Shown piece after piece: positions 37,099 through 46,400 of a DNA stretch of 64,000 nucleotides; position 1 is the stretch's first letter; each line of letters opens with the position of its first letter. The DNA lies in assembly GCF_001565895.1 (NCBI RefSeq), contig NZ_LSNE01000003.1, positions 724,257 through 788,256 on the forward strand, given 5' to 3'. This stretch comes from Paraglaciecola hydrolytica (GTDB lineage Bacteria; Pseudomonadota; Gammaproteobacteria; Enterobacterales; Alteromonadaceae). Under the pieces are notes generated by a model. It ran no database searches and was not told the DNA's origin. It was given only the letters and a program-made list of their open reading frames with translations. Position numbers and translations under genes: made by a program.

Positions 37099-37117
37099 CA
37101 TTTTAGTTAGTAAAATG
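37099..37117. promoter_or_regulatory. Candidate LysR operator
   Basis: CATTTTA-GTTAG-TAAAATG is a perfect 7-5-7 inverted repeat between the divergent LysR and carboxylase genes. It contains the T-N11-A arrangement usual for LysR boxes. Function inferred from symmetry and position. Confidence 0.6.
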
Positions 37118-37143
37118 TATATTAACAACGTTATATTTGCCCG

Positions 37144-37156
37144 CTAAAAATTTTAG
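37144..37156. promoter_or_regulatory. Second palindrome in the LysR/carboxylase spacer
   Basis: CTAAAA-A-TTTTAG is a perfect 13-base palindrome about 27 bases before the carboxylase ATG. It may be the activation site overlapping the promoter, or a chance AT-rich palindrome. Confidence 0.4.
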
Positions 37157-37182
37157 TACCTTTATTCGCAGAGATCCTATCA

Positions 37183-40100
37183 ATGGCTACCAAAGAACGA
37201 CCTTCTAATACCACCCGAGCACTTTCGGCAGATCCTCTTTTTTTGCAAGCTGAACACTTGGCTAAAGATTTTTCATTGTTTCCAGCCCACAGCAAACAAA
37301 GCCTGTCTGAAGAAGTAAAAGGTTTAGTTAGCGAAGATGTCATTCAAGCAAATTTGAAAAACTTGGCCTCTTTAGATGTCGACGGTTATGTCAATAAAGT
37401 GATCCAACCAACTCAAGACAAAAACCGACTGGGCGCAAAACGTATCATCGCTGATCTGAAGGGCAAGATTATTGCTGAATTGCATATCGGGCCATTTTAT
37501 CGTGCCGAAGTTGAACTGCATTTTGGACCGCGCACCCGCCGTATTGGATTTATTGCGCAAGAGCGCACAACGGCAAACGGCGCTTGGATGCCAGAACATC
37601 ATCTTGCTGCCTGTAAAGCCATTCGTCATTTTGCTGATTTGTCGTTACCCATAGTCTATTTAATTGATACCCCAGGAGCTGATGCTGGTGAAGTGGCTAA
37701 CAGCCAAAACCAAGCTCATTCAATTTCTAAAGCGATAGCAGAAAGCGCCAATGTTGATATGCCAACCGTGGGCATTGTTATTGGAGCGGGTTATTCTGGT
37801 GGTGCAATTCCGTTGGCCACCGCCAATATATTGCTTTCGGTACGTGATGGTATTTTTAACACCATTCAACCCCAGGGTTTGCAAAGCATTGCGCGTAAAT
37901 ACAATTTATCCTGGCAAGAATGTGCTAAATCAGTAGGAGTGTCGCCGGAAGAACTTTATAGCGCGGGTTGCATAGACGGTATTATCGACTTTTCACCTTC
38001 AGATAAAGATGATCGTCAGCATAATTTACGCCGCGCAATTATCAGTTCTATTGAGGCGATTGAAAAGGCTGCAATCAGTTTTGTGCGCGAATCAGCCGAA
38101 TTAAAAGAACATTATGACCGCAGTTTGCAGCGTTTCTTGACACCATCGGTTAACTTGCTTGCGCTGGAAAATAAAACCAGTTTGTCTATCGCCAATAGCC
38201 CTACCACCCACCACAATATTTTTGGTAGCGCCTATCGTTATTTGCGTTATTTAACGCTACGTAGCCGTATCCACTCCATTGCCCAAGATCAATACGGTCT
38301 TTTGTCAAAGGTGAGTGTGCCCAAAGGCGATTTGCAGATCCGAATTAAACAAGAGCAAGAACATGTTTTTCAGGCGTGGTTAACTAACCCTGATAAGCTG
38401 ATTTACGACGAAGAACTCAACAAATTATGGGCGACCTTTCGTAACAAACGCAGTGCAGTGTCCACTGAGCGTAACGTGATCACACGTCTTATTTTGGGTG
38501 AACCCAAAGTAAATTATGACAAAGCACGTAAGGCCTTGATATTTAACATCGGTTGGTCGCTATATCATCGCTGGAAAAGCAACTCACCAAATAATTTTGC
38601 GGGCTTGATTGCGCATTTAGAATCACTGCCAACGTCTACCACTCAGGCACCTTGGCCAGAACTTAATCAACTGACAGTACTTGATGTTGTGGTTAATGAT
38701 GAGTTACGTGAAGACTTCATCTGGCAATGCCATAACATCCTGATTTTTAATGCCTTATATGACAATGTTGTGGGCAGTTTGGCGTCTATTTCGAAAGAAG
38801 CCATGATGTCTAAAAGTTTATCTCGTGTTTCGGTCGATAAGTTATTACATAAATCCATTGATAACGCCTTATCCAGCAAAGACAGCGCCAACGACAAAAG
38901 CAAGTTCTATAAATGGTTAAGATACTTCATGGCGCAATCAAACCGTGCCCAGTTATTAACCCGCGTAGAACAGTGGAAGAGTGTGGGTTTTCCACAATTA
39001 AACGATTCACTTTTTGTTATTTTGACTTATTTTTTCGAAAGCCTGCTGCCCGAGTATTTTGATAGCGAAAAAGATCACAAAAAATACACCGGCATCATCA
39101 ACCCTGTGCGCATTGGGCGACGCAAAGATTTTTGGAACCGCTTAACCATGGGTTACCGAGATTTGTTAATCCAAAGAGTGCTGCGCGAAGAGAAAAAACT
39201 AGGAAAAATGACTTGGGAAAATGTGATCAGTCAATTTTTCACCAAGTTTAAAGAAATTGGTGCAGAGCAAATGTCTGCCAACTTACTTAACTTCCCTGGT
39301 TTTCGTTTGTCGATTGAAGATGCCATTGAAAAAAAAATCCGCCCTTGTGGTTTAATTACTGGTTTAGCCGACTTCAATAACAAGGGTACTAAGTTACGAG
39401 TTGGTGTAGCGGTATCCAATACAGCATTTCAGGCTGGCGCTTTTGATATGGCCAGTGCCGAGAAATTCAGTTCCTTATTAATTGAATGTGCCAAACGTAA
39501 ATTACCGGTGATTTGTTTTATCAGCTCAGGTGGTATGCAAACCAAAGAAGGCGCAGCAGCACTGTTTTCTATGGCCGTGGTTAACGACCGTATGACTCGT
39601 TTTATTCGTGACAATGAATTACCCGTATTAATGTTTGGTTTTGGTGACTGTACTGGCGGTGCACAAGCTAGTTTTGTAACGCATCCCTTAGTGCAAACTT
39701 ATTATCTATCGGGTACTAACATGCCATTTGCAGGTCAAATGGTGGTGCCAGCTTATTTGCCATCAACGGCTACATTATCCAACTATTTATCAAAGGTTTC
39801 CGGTTCGATGACGGGTTTAGTGTTTAACCCTTTCAGCGACACCTTAGATAGCCAGTTGTCTGAAATTGATCCCGTCATGCCCATGCCTACCTTAAAAGTG
39901 GAAGATGTGATCAGTAAAGCCTTATCAACCTTGGTGCCTGAAGAAATTGAGTTAGATGAGGTTATTGTCCAAGACGACCCACGCATGTTGATGAAACCCA
40001 TCGATAAGGTTTTGGTACATGCCCGTGGCTGTACAGCGGTTAAACTGATCCGTAAAGCCCATGATAACAACATCAGTGTCGTATTAGTGGCATCGGATCC

Positions 40101-41736
40101 TGACATGACATCAGTACCGGCTGAGATGCTCAAAGACAACGACAAACTGGTTTGTATCGGAGGTAACACCTCTGACGAAAGTTACTTAAATGCGTATTCG
40201 GTATTAAAAGTGGCTGAATACGAAAATGTTGATGCACTGCACCCTGGTATTGGATTTTTGTCAGAAAGCCCGCAGTTTGCCGCGTTATGTGTGAACAATG
40301 GCGTAAACTTTGTTGGCCCTAGTGTGCACTCCATGACCACTATGGGTAATAAGTCCAATGCGATCCATACCTCACAAGGGCAAAATGTGCCGGTGGTACC
40401 AGGCAGCCATGGTATTTTAAGCAACGCTGAACAAGCGGTAAATGTGGCTCTCGAAATTGGCTATCCGGTATTATTAAAAGCGGTACAAGGTGGTGGTGGT
40501 AAAGGTATTCAGGTGGTTAAACGTCCTGAAGATATGATGAATTTATTCCAAAAAACCGCCACAGAAGCCGCAGCCGCCTTTGGTAATGGTGATTTATATC
40601 TAGAAAAATATGTCACATCATTACGTCACATTGAAGTGCAGTTATTGCGCGATCAGTTTGGCAATACCAAAGTATTAGGTATTCGCGACTGCTCTGTGCA
40701 ACGTAATAATCAAAAAGTCATTGAAGAATCCGGTTCAACCATGTTGCCCGAAGAGCTAAAACAACGAGTCATGGAATATACCCGAGCCTTAGGTAATGCG
40801 ACCGATTATATGGGTGCTGGTACGGTTGAATTTATCTATAACTTAGATGCCAATGAAGTGTATTTCATGGAAATGAATACCCGACTGCAAGTTGAACATC
40901 CGGTTACCGAAGCCACATCAGGTATCGATATTGTCAGTGCGCAATTTGATATTGCCGCGGGTCGCTCAATTGAAGCCCTTGAGCCTATCGAGCAAGGTTA
41001 TGCCATGGAAGTGCGCGTGACTGCCGAAAAAGCCGCGGTTGATAGTCATGGTATTTTGCAGCTTATCCCTAATCCGGGTCTCATCACTGAATGCAGCATG
41101 CCACAAGGTGATGATATTGAAATCATTTCTATTGCCGCTGCGGGTAAAGAAATATCACCTTACTACGACAGCTTAATTGCTCAGCTTATCATTCGTGGTA
41201 AAGATCGCGCCGATGTTGTAGCTAAAATGTACGCCTACCTTGATAGTGTAGTAATTAAAGGTATAGCCACTAACATTCCTTTGTTAAAGCGTATCCTCAG
41301 CGATGCTACTTTTAAAGACGGGGTATATGATACGAATTATTTGCCACGTTTAATGGCCGAGTTAGACCATCAGGTGCTGATAGCAGAAATGGAAGCTGCT
41401 GCTGAAACGGCCGATGTTGATACCGAATCATTACGTGTAGGTGAAAGTAACGAACTGAAAGTATTAGCCCATGGCGCCGGTATTTTTTATACCACACCAG
41501 CCCAAGGCGAAGCGGAGTTTGTCAAAGAAGGCGACATCGTCACCGTAGAACAAACCCTAGCCTTGATGGAAGCCATGAAAATGTTTTCGCAAGTTACTTT
41601 GGCCGGCTTTAATCGTCAAACGGGAGTGTTATACCCCGAAGACCAAAAATACCGTATTGAGCGAATTCTTAATAGTAATGGCCAACAAGTGTCACAAGGT
41701 GACTTACTGTTTGTGGTTTCACCAGTCGAAGGTTAA
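37183..41736 (+). CDS. Single-chain biotin-dependent acyl-CoA carboxylase (CT-BC-BCCP fusion)
   Basis: One 1517-residue chain holds all the activities of a biotin carboxylase system. Residues about 60-310 resemble the alpha carboxyltransferase (AccA-like, with GAGYSGGA at about 201-208). Residues about 310-700 are a helical region I do not recognise. Residues about 700-920 resemble the beta carboxyltransferase (AccD-like, ISSGGMQTKEG near 781). Residues about 931-1400 are an ATP-grasp biotin carboxylase (GGGGKGI near 1105, MNTRLQVEHPVTE), and the end is a biotinyl domain with EAMKM and biotinylated K1466. The order alpha-CT, beta-CT, BC, BCCP is the reverse of the eukaryotic enzyme. Substrate (acetyl-, propionyl- or longer acyl-CoA) unknown. 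Divergent LysR regulator; own terminator. Confidence 0.88.
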   Translation: MATKERPSNTTRALSADPLFLQAEHLAKDFSLFPAHSKQSLSEEVKGLVSEDVIQANLKNLASLDVDGYVNKVIQPTQDKNRLGAKRIIADLKGKIIAELHIGPFYRAEVELHFGPRTRRIGFIAQERTTANGAWMPEHHLAACKAIRHFADLSLPIVYLIDTPGADAGEVANSQNQAHSISKAIAESANVDMPTVGIVIGAGYSGGAIPLATANILLSVRDGIFNTIQPQGLQSIARKYNLSWQECAKSVGVSPEELYSAGCIDGIIDFSPSDKDDRQHNLRRAIISSIEAIEKAAISFVRESAELKEHYDRSLQRFLTPSVNLLALENKTSLSIANSPTTHHNIFGSAYRYLRYLTLRSRIHSIAQDQYGLLSKVSVPKGDLQIRIKQEQEHVFQAWLTNPDKLIYDEELNKLWATFRNKRSAVSTERNVITRLILGEPKVNYDKARKALIFNIGWSLYHRWKSNSPNNFAGLIAHLESLPTSTTQAPWPELNQLTVLDVVVNDELREDFIWQCHNILIFNALYDNVVGSLASISKEAMMSKSLSRVSVDKLLHKSIDNALSSKDSANDKSKFYKWLRYFMAQSNRAQLLTRVEQWKSVGFPQLNDSLFVILTYFFESLLPEYFDSEKDHKKYTGIINPVRIGRRKDFWNRLTMGYRDLLIQRVLREEKKLGKMTWENVISQFFTKFKEIGAEQMSANLLNFPGFRLSIEDAIEKKIRPCGLITGLADFNNKGTKLRVGVAVSNTAFQAGAFDMASAEKFSSLLIECAKRKLPVICFISSGGMQTKEGAAALFSMAVVNDRMTRFIRDNELPVLMFGFGDCTGGAQASFVTHPLVQTYYLSGTNMPFAGQMVVPAYLPSTATLSNYLSKVSGSMTGLVFNPFSDTLDSQLSEIDPVMPMPTLKVEDVISKALSTLVPEEIELDEVIVQDDPRMLMKPIDKVLVHARGCTAVKLIRKAHDNNISVVLVASDPDMTSVPAEMLKDNDKLVCIGGNTSDESYLNAYSVLKVAEYENVDALHPGIGFLSESPQFAALCVNNGVNFVGPSVHSMTTMGNKSNAIHTSQGQNVPVVPGSHGILSNAEQAVNVALEIGYPVLLKAVQGGGGKGIQVVKRPEDMMNLFQKTATEAAAAFGNGDLYLEKYVTSLRHIEVQLLRDQFGNTKVLGIRDCSVQRNNQKVIEESGSTMLPEELKQRVMEYTRALGNATDYMGAGTVEFIYNLDANEVYFMEMNTRLQVEHPVTEATSGIDIVSAQFDIAAGRSIEALEPIEQGYAMEVRVTAEKAAVDSHGILQLIPNPGLITECSMPQGDDIEIISIAAAGKEISPYYDSLIAQLIIRGKDRADVVAKMYAYLDSVVIKGIATNIPLLKRILSDATFKDGVYDTNYLPRLMAELDHQVLIAEMEAAAETADVDTESLRVGESNELKVLAHGAGIFYTTPAQGEAEFVKEGDIVTVEQTLALMEAMKMFSQVTLAGFNRQTGVLYPEDQKYRIERILNSNGQQVSQGDLLFVVSPVEG

Positions 41737-41774
41737 TTAATAGAGTCGCAAACTTTATATAGCTCAAAAAAATT

Positions 41775-41802
41775 AAAGCCCTGTTGTTACAGGGCTTTTT
41801 TA
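41775..41802 (+). terminator. Rho-independent terminator of the carboxylase
   Basis: A 10-bp stem AAAGCCCTGT / ACAGGGCTTT with a TGTT loop and a T-run, about 40 bases after the stop. Confidence 0.9.
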
Positions 41803-41833
41803 TTATTTATTGGAGTTGGTATAAGATTATCGA

Positions 41834-42664
41834 CTATTGAATTAGGGGAGCCGTGCTGATAATAAAATTATCAAAATAGGCCGTGGTATCCTGTTTCGGC
41901 GCCCAATCTGGCGTATTGCCGCCATGAAAAGTCGAAAAATAAAAACTGTCTATCAGTGCTTGTGGCTGGCCTCTATATTCAATGTCACTGCGGCTTAAAC
42001 GTTTTTTACCATCAACCCAAACTTCCAACACCCCATCGGCTTTGTTCATTTCATTAACGCGGATATGTTGTACCAAAGTATGCCATTGTCCTGGCTTAAA
42101 ACGCGCACCTTCTAAAGCGAGATCTTCTCCCCAACTACCCGGCATCTTCATATGGTAAAGGTAGATAATGGCTTCGCCGTTTTTGCGCCACATATAACGC
42201 GCGCTCCAACCTTGGCCTAGTTTAGGAATAGTGCCACCGCTATATTTAGCGCCACCGCTGGTTAAACCGGGTAACTTGCCGCCTAGCCTAAAATCAAAGT
42301 TTTCTGCAAATTTTACTTGGTAAGACAGCCACAATTCTTTTGCCGGCACTAAGGCTTGCAAAAATTGCCCGCCACCTTGACTAGGCCCCACACTACCGTG
42401 GGGATAAGAGATTTTTAGTACTTTATTAAACTCGGCTTCGTGGCTATCAATGATTCCTGCCCTGTCTGCCAAGTTTTGCCAACTAAGGTTTGGCCAGTCA
42501 GCAGCAACTTCACTAGCTTGATAAACACCCTCGTTAGATTTTTCAAAATCTACCGCTAATACGAGCGGACTTGTTTGGCTGTGCGCCTTCGCGGCAAAAC
42601 AGCAAAGTAACAGGCTGGCACAGCACAAGACGCAAGAGTGTTTGTATCGGTTCATCATGTTCAT
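41834..42664 (-). CDS. Secreted polysaccharide-lyase-like protein (PL14-like jelly roll)
   Basis: An exported protein of about 276 residues. A signal peptide ends near AKAHS (about residue 30). The mature domain has the beta-jelly-roll pattern WLSYQVKF...FRLGGKLPGL, which I associate with the PL14/PL20-type lyases that cut alginate or glucuronan; the GGKLPGL loop lies in the active site region there. The later YLYHMKMPGSWGED and GQWHTLVQHIRVN stretches fit the same fold. Whether it is a true lyase or a binding protein cannot be decided. Several ATGs are possible; I use the one at 42664. It stands alone, divergent from a TonB receptor. Confidence 0.65.
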   Translation of the reverse strand: MNMMNRYKHSCVLCCASLLLCCFAAKAHSQTSPLVLAVDFEKSNEGVYQASEVAADWPNLSWQNLADRAGIIDSHEAEFNKVLKISYPHGSVGPSQGGGQFLQALVPAKELWLSYQVKFAENFDFRLGGKLPGLTSGGAKYSGGTIPKLGQGWSARYMWRKNGEAIIYLYHMKMPGSWGEDLALEGARFKPGQWHTLVQHIRVNEMNKADGVLEVWVDGKKRLSRSDIEYRGQPQALIDSFYFSTFHGGNTPDWAPKQDTTAYFDNFIISTAPLIQ

Positions 42665-42789
42665 TTCAATTTTCCATTTAGTGAAACAGACTAGCTGCGA
42701 CATTTTGCCACATTCCATCATTCGAATTTCTGCATTAAGATTTTATCGCATTGACGCGCACATCAAATTGATTAACAAAGGATACTGTT

Positions 42790-44871
42790 ATGTTTTCATC
42801 TCCGCGCAAACGGTTAGCAACTTGTATAAGCCTTAGTCTTAGTTTGTCATTTACTGCTTTTGCTAATGAAGCTGCCAACGCTACGACTAATGAGCCGCCC
42901 GAAAGGATCCTCGTTCAAGGTGAGCAACTTAAATTAGAAATTGCAAGCGAAAGAGCCCTCACTCCAGGTGGTGTAACACTAATAGATAGCAGTGAATTAG
43001 CCAAGCGTAGTGTGTCCAATCTGGCAGATATGTTGCGTTATGTGCCAGGCGTATGGGTGGCGAGTGGCTCTACAGGTGACTCTGCATTTTTCTCAAGTCG
43101 TGGCTCTAATCTTGATGCCACTAGCTACGATGGTAATGGCATCAAACTCTTACAAGATGGTTTGCCCATCACTGCAGCGGATGGCAACAATCACAATCGG
43201 ACCATTGACCCACTCAGCACTCGTTATGCGGTGGTCGCCAGAGGAGCTAACGCCCTAACCTATGGTGCGAGTACTTTAGGTGGTGCCATTGATTTTGTAT
43301 CTCCTACTGCCCATGACATTGAACCACTGGAAATCATGCTAAATGCAGGCAGTCACGGTCAGTTACAAGGGCGACTCACTGCTGGCGCAGTGGCCGGTAA
43401 CTTTGATGGTATAATGACTGTGGAATCCCGTAAATGGGATGGGTTTCGAGTGCATCAACAGCAGCAGCGTGAAGGCCTTTACGCCAATGCAGGTTGGCAA
43501 ATCAGTGACGATCTAAAAACCCGTTTTTACTTTAATTATATCGATAATGATCAAGAGTTACCCGGTGCGTTGACGGCAGAGCAATTTGCCCAAGACCCCT
43601 ATCAAGGCCAGCCTGCCTCTATAGTAGGGAATTTTTTGCATAACGTTGAAACGTGGCGTATGGCTAACAAAACCGTGTGGAACCTAAACAGCAACAGTAG
43701 TTTGACGGTGGGTATCTCGTACGAAGAGCAAAGTCTTTATCATCCTATTGTTTACAGCCCTTATTTTAGCTTGTTGATCGATACTGATCAGCATACTACT
43801 GGCACGTCATTGCGTTACAATTTGCGAGTGGCTGAACACGATCTGTTGGTTGGGCTTAATTATGGTGTTACCACGGTTAAAGGGGGCAACTACAGCCACG
43901 AAGCTGGCGTGCGGCAAAATTTGATGACTGTGGTGGACAACGATGCAGATAGTTTAGAGCTATTTTTAGTCGACCGCTGGCAGATAGTGGATAAATGGAA
44001 ATTGATTTATGGTTTGCAGTTGGTTGCTGCTAGCCGCGAAGTACGTAATACCAATGCCACAAGTGGCGCGCTCTACAATCCACAAGCTGACTACAACAGT
44101 ATTAATCCACGCATAGGTTTGATTTATCAAGTAACAGAAAATAGCGAATTATTTGCCAATATTAGCCGTCTGTACGAGCCGCCAACTAATTACGAGCTCG
44201 AAGACGATGCTAGTATGGATGATGAAGCACTTAAGGCCATGCATGGTAAGGTTGTAGAGGTGGGTACTCGCGGCACCAAACCCTTTAATGCCAATGATAA
44301 TATGAACTGGGAATTTGCTCTGTATTACGGCCAATTGCAGGATGAAATTTTATCGATAGATGATCCCAATGCACCAGGCACCAGCCTATCTTCTAACGTT
44401 GATGATACGATTCACGCTGGCTTTGAAGCTTTAGTGGGAGCCAGTTTTGCTCTGGATAATGTAGGTAAACATCGCTTAGACCCATTAGTGAGCCTGACGA
44501 TCAACCGCTTCTCTTTTGATAACGATAGTAACTATGGCAATAACGAACTACCTGCAGCACCAGGTTATGCGGTCAAAGGCGAAATTCTCTATCGCCACGC
44601 CAATGGATTTTTTGTCGGACCGACTTTTGATATTGTGGATAAACGTTACGCAGATTTTAGCAATAGCTATACCATTGATAATTACACGCTAGTGGGTTTA
44701 CGCATTGGTTTAAGTGGAGAGTCATGGGAAGTCTTTGGTGAAGCCCGTAACCTTACAGATAAAGAGTATGTCTCTGTATTTAGTGTAAAAGACCGCGCCG
44801 CACCAAATGCTGCAATATTGCAGGCAGGCGAACCACGATCAGTATATTTTGGCGCTAAGTTTCAGTTTTAA
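42790..44871 (+). CDS. TonB-dependent outer-membrane receptor
   Basis: Outer-membrane importer of 693 residues: signal peptide (about residues 1-25), a TonB-box-like stretch (PERILVQG), a plug domain (LADMLRYVPGVWV, then LLQDGLPITAADG and GANALTYGASTLGGAIDFV), and a barrel ending ...VYFGAKFQF with terminal Phe. The plug resembles the FecA-like/catecholate group rather than the siderophore type of the receptor near 9 kb. No Fur box is visible upstream. It lies 42 bases before a PepSY protein with a Met/His-rich loop, so its substrate may be a metal complex, possibly copper; that is inference. Confidence 0.9.
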   Translation: MFSSPRKRLATCISLSLSLSFTAFANEAANATTNEPPERILVQGEQLKLEIASERALTPGGVTLIDSSELAKRSVSNLADMLRYVPGVWVASGSTGDSAFFSSRGSNLDATSYDGNGIKLLQDGLPITAADGNNHNRTIDPLSTRYAVVARGANALTYGASTLGGAIDFVSPTAHDIEPLEIMLNAGSHGQLQGRLTAGAVAGNFDGIMTVESRKWDGFRVHQQQQREGLYANAGWQISDDLKTRFYFNYIDNDQELPGALTAEQFAQDPYQGQPASIVGNFLHNVETWRMANKTVWNLNSNSSLTVGISYEEQSLYHPIVYSPYFSLLIDTDQHTTGTSLRYNLRVAEHDLLVGLNYGVTTVKGGNYSHEAGVRQNLMTVVDNDADSLELFLVDRWQIVDKWKLIYGLQLVAASREVRNTNATSGALYNPQADYNSINPRIGLIYQVTENSELFANISRLYEPPTNYELEDDASMDDEALKAMHGKVVEVGTRGTKPFNANDNMNWEFALYYGQLQDEILSIDDPNAPGTSLSSNVDDTIHAGFEALVGASFALDNVGKHRLDPLVSLTINRFSFDNDSNYGNNELPAAPGYAVKGEILYRHANGFFVGPTFDIVDKRYADFSNSYTIDNYTLVGLRIGLSGESWEVFGEARNLTDKEYVSVFSVKDRAAPNAAILQAGEPRSVYFGAKFQF

Positions 44872-44913
44872 ATGTGCAATCTTTCACAGTAAACAGCGGC
44901 GCCGATTGTATTT

Positions 44914-46389
44914 ATGCGAGATAACATTTTGAAAAATAACAGTAAAGTATCAATCCGTAGTGAGCAACTTTATCGTGCTGTATGGCGCTGGCATTTTTAT
45001 GCGGGTTTGTTTGTTGTGCCTTTTTTATTGATATTGTCACTCAGTGGTGTGTTGATGTTACTCAGCAAACCTATTGAGCCATTATTACATCAAAATTTAC
45101 TTAAGGTTACGCCACAAGAACACCCTCTAACTGCTAATACCTTGTTAAACAAGGTGAGTGAGCAATATCCTCACTCTAGCGTAAAGCTATATATACCACC
45201 GCGCGACAATACTGAATCTGCGCAGTTTTCATTGCAAGCAGAGCATGCTGGTGGCCATGGTGGGCATAACGCGCCCAGCACAACGGTGTATATCAACCCC
45301 TATAATGCAGAAATATTGGGCACACTTGATCCGACTACTAGCTTTTATAACTGGGTAAAAGTGTTACATAGCTCCTTGTATATGGGTGATATCGGCGACA
45401 CCTTGCTTGAAATTGCCGCTGGTCTTGGCGTCTTGATGGTGCTAAGTGGTGTGTATTTGGCGTGGCCAAAGGATGGCTGGCGCAGCTTAGTACCACGCTT
45501 CTCACTAATAAGTCGTGAAGATTGGCGCCGTCTGCACCGGATTATTGGATTGTTTGTCGCTATCCCTTTAGTGTTTTTTTTAATATCTGGCCTTGCTTGG
45601 ACTAACGTGTGGGGAGGTAAACTGGTGCAACCATGGAGTTCCCTTCCGCGTTTTGAAGCGCCTAAAAATACTGAAAGCCAGCAGACTGTCGATCACGAGT
45701 CCATGGATCATGCAGCTATGGGGCATACCAATATGGACCTCGAGGCAATGGACCATACCGCAATGAACCACGACTCGATGAATCATACAGGAATGCATCA
45801 TGTGCCTTGGGTGATGGAACAAACACCGATGCCAGAGTCAGCTGCCAATTCGGGCGAATTTGGTTTAAATGCGGTTAACCGAATTGCTGCTGAGCAAGGG
45901 TTTGCTAACTACCGTGTGCATTTTCCGCAAGGTGAGGTTGGCGTCTGGACGATTTCTGCTACCACTATGGCCGGCGACATCACCAATCCCTTGACCGAAC
46001 GTACCTTGCACCTCGACCGCTTCAATGGTGAGCCACTCGCTGAATTTAAATTTGCCGATTACCCTGTTATGGGTAAGGCGATGGCGGCTTTTATTCCTTT
46101 ACATCAGGGCGATTTGGGGCTGTGGAATTTGTTGTTGAATCTTGTCTTGGTCGCCATGGTCCTGTTCATGATTGCCAGTGGTCTAGTGCTGTGGTGGAAA
46201 CGCCGCCCCAAAAAACAAGGCAAGTTGGGCTCGCCAATGGCACCGCCAGCGATAAGCAAGTTGGTCGGATTTGCCATGATAGTGGTGGCCTTATGTTTTC
46301 CACTTTCAGCCCTCGCTCTGATAGCAGTTATCATTTTAGATAGCCTGTTAATCTCGCGAGTCAAACGATTACAAACAGCGATAAAGTGA
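44914..46389 (+). CDS. PepSY membrane protein with Met/His-rich loop
   Basis: A 491-residue inner-membrane PepSY_TM protein with four or more membrane segments (about residues 30-52, 165-188, 213-236, 405-427, 445-470) and PepSY-like periplasmic parts (VYINPYNAEILGTL). Between membrane segments, residues about 260-298 contain a run of MDHxxM/NHxxM repeats, and HAGGHGGHNA lies earlier; such repeats bind Cu(I)/Cu(II) in copper proteins like CopA/PcoA. It follows a TonB receptor as its partner gene. Likely an inner-membrane reductase or metal-release factor acting with the receptor; copper is suggested by the repeats, while the family is usually linked with iron. Confidence 0.88.
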   Translation: MRDNILKNNSKVSIRSEQLYRAVWRWHFYAGLFVVPFLLILSLSGVLMLLSKPIEPLLHQNLLKVTPQEHPLTANTLLNKVSEQYPHSSVKLYIPPRDNTESAQFSLQAEHAGGHGGHNAPSTTVYINPYNAEILGTLDPTTSFYNWVKVLHSSLYMGDIGDTLLEIAAGLGVLMVLSGVYLAWPKDGWRSLVPRFSLISREDWRRLHRIIGLFVAIPLVFFLISGLAWTNVWGGKLVQPWSSLPRFEAPKNTESQQTVDHESMDHAAMGHTNMDLEAMDHTAMNHDSMNHTGMHHVPWVMEQTPMPESAANSGEFGLNAVNRIAAEQGFANYRVHFPQGEVGVWTISATTMAGDITNPLTERTLHLDRFNGEPLAEFKFADYPVMGKAMAAFIPLHQGDLGLWNLLLNLVLVAMVLFMIASGLVLWWKRRPKKQGKLGSPMAPPAISKLVGFAMIVVALCFPLSALALIAVIILDSLLISRVKRLQTAIK

Positions 46390-46400
46390 TCTTGTCTACG

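Noticed and set aside
42722..42789. Fur box upstream of the second TonB receptor
   Set aside because: No GATAAT-like hexamer array is present, unlike upstream of the first receptor.
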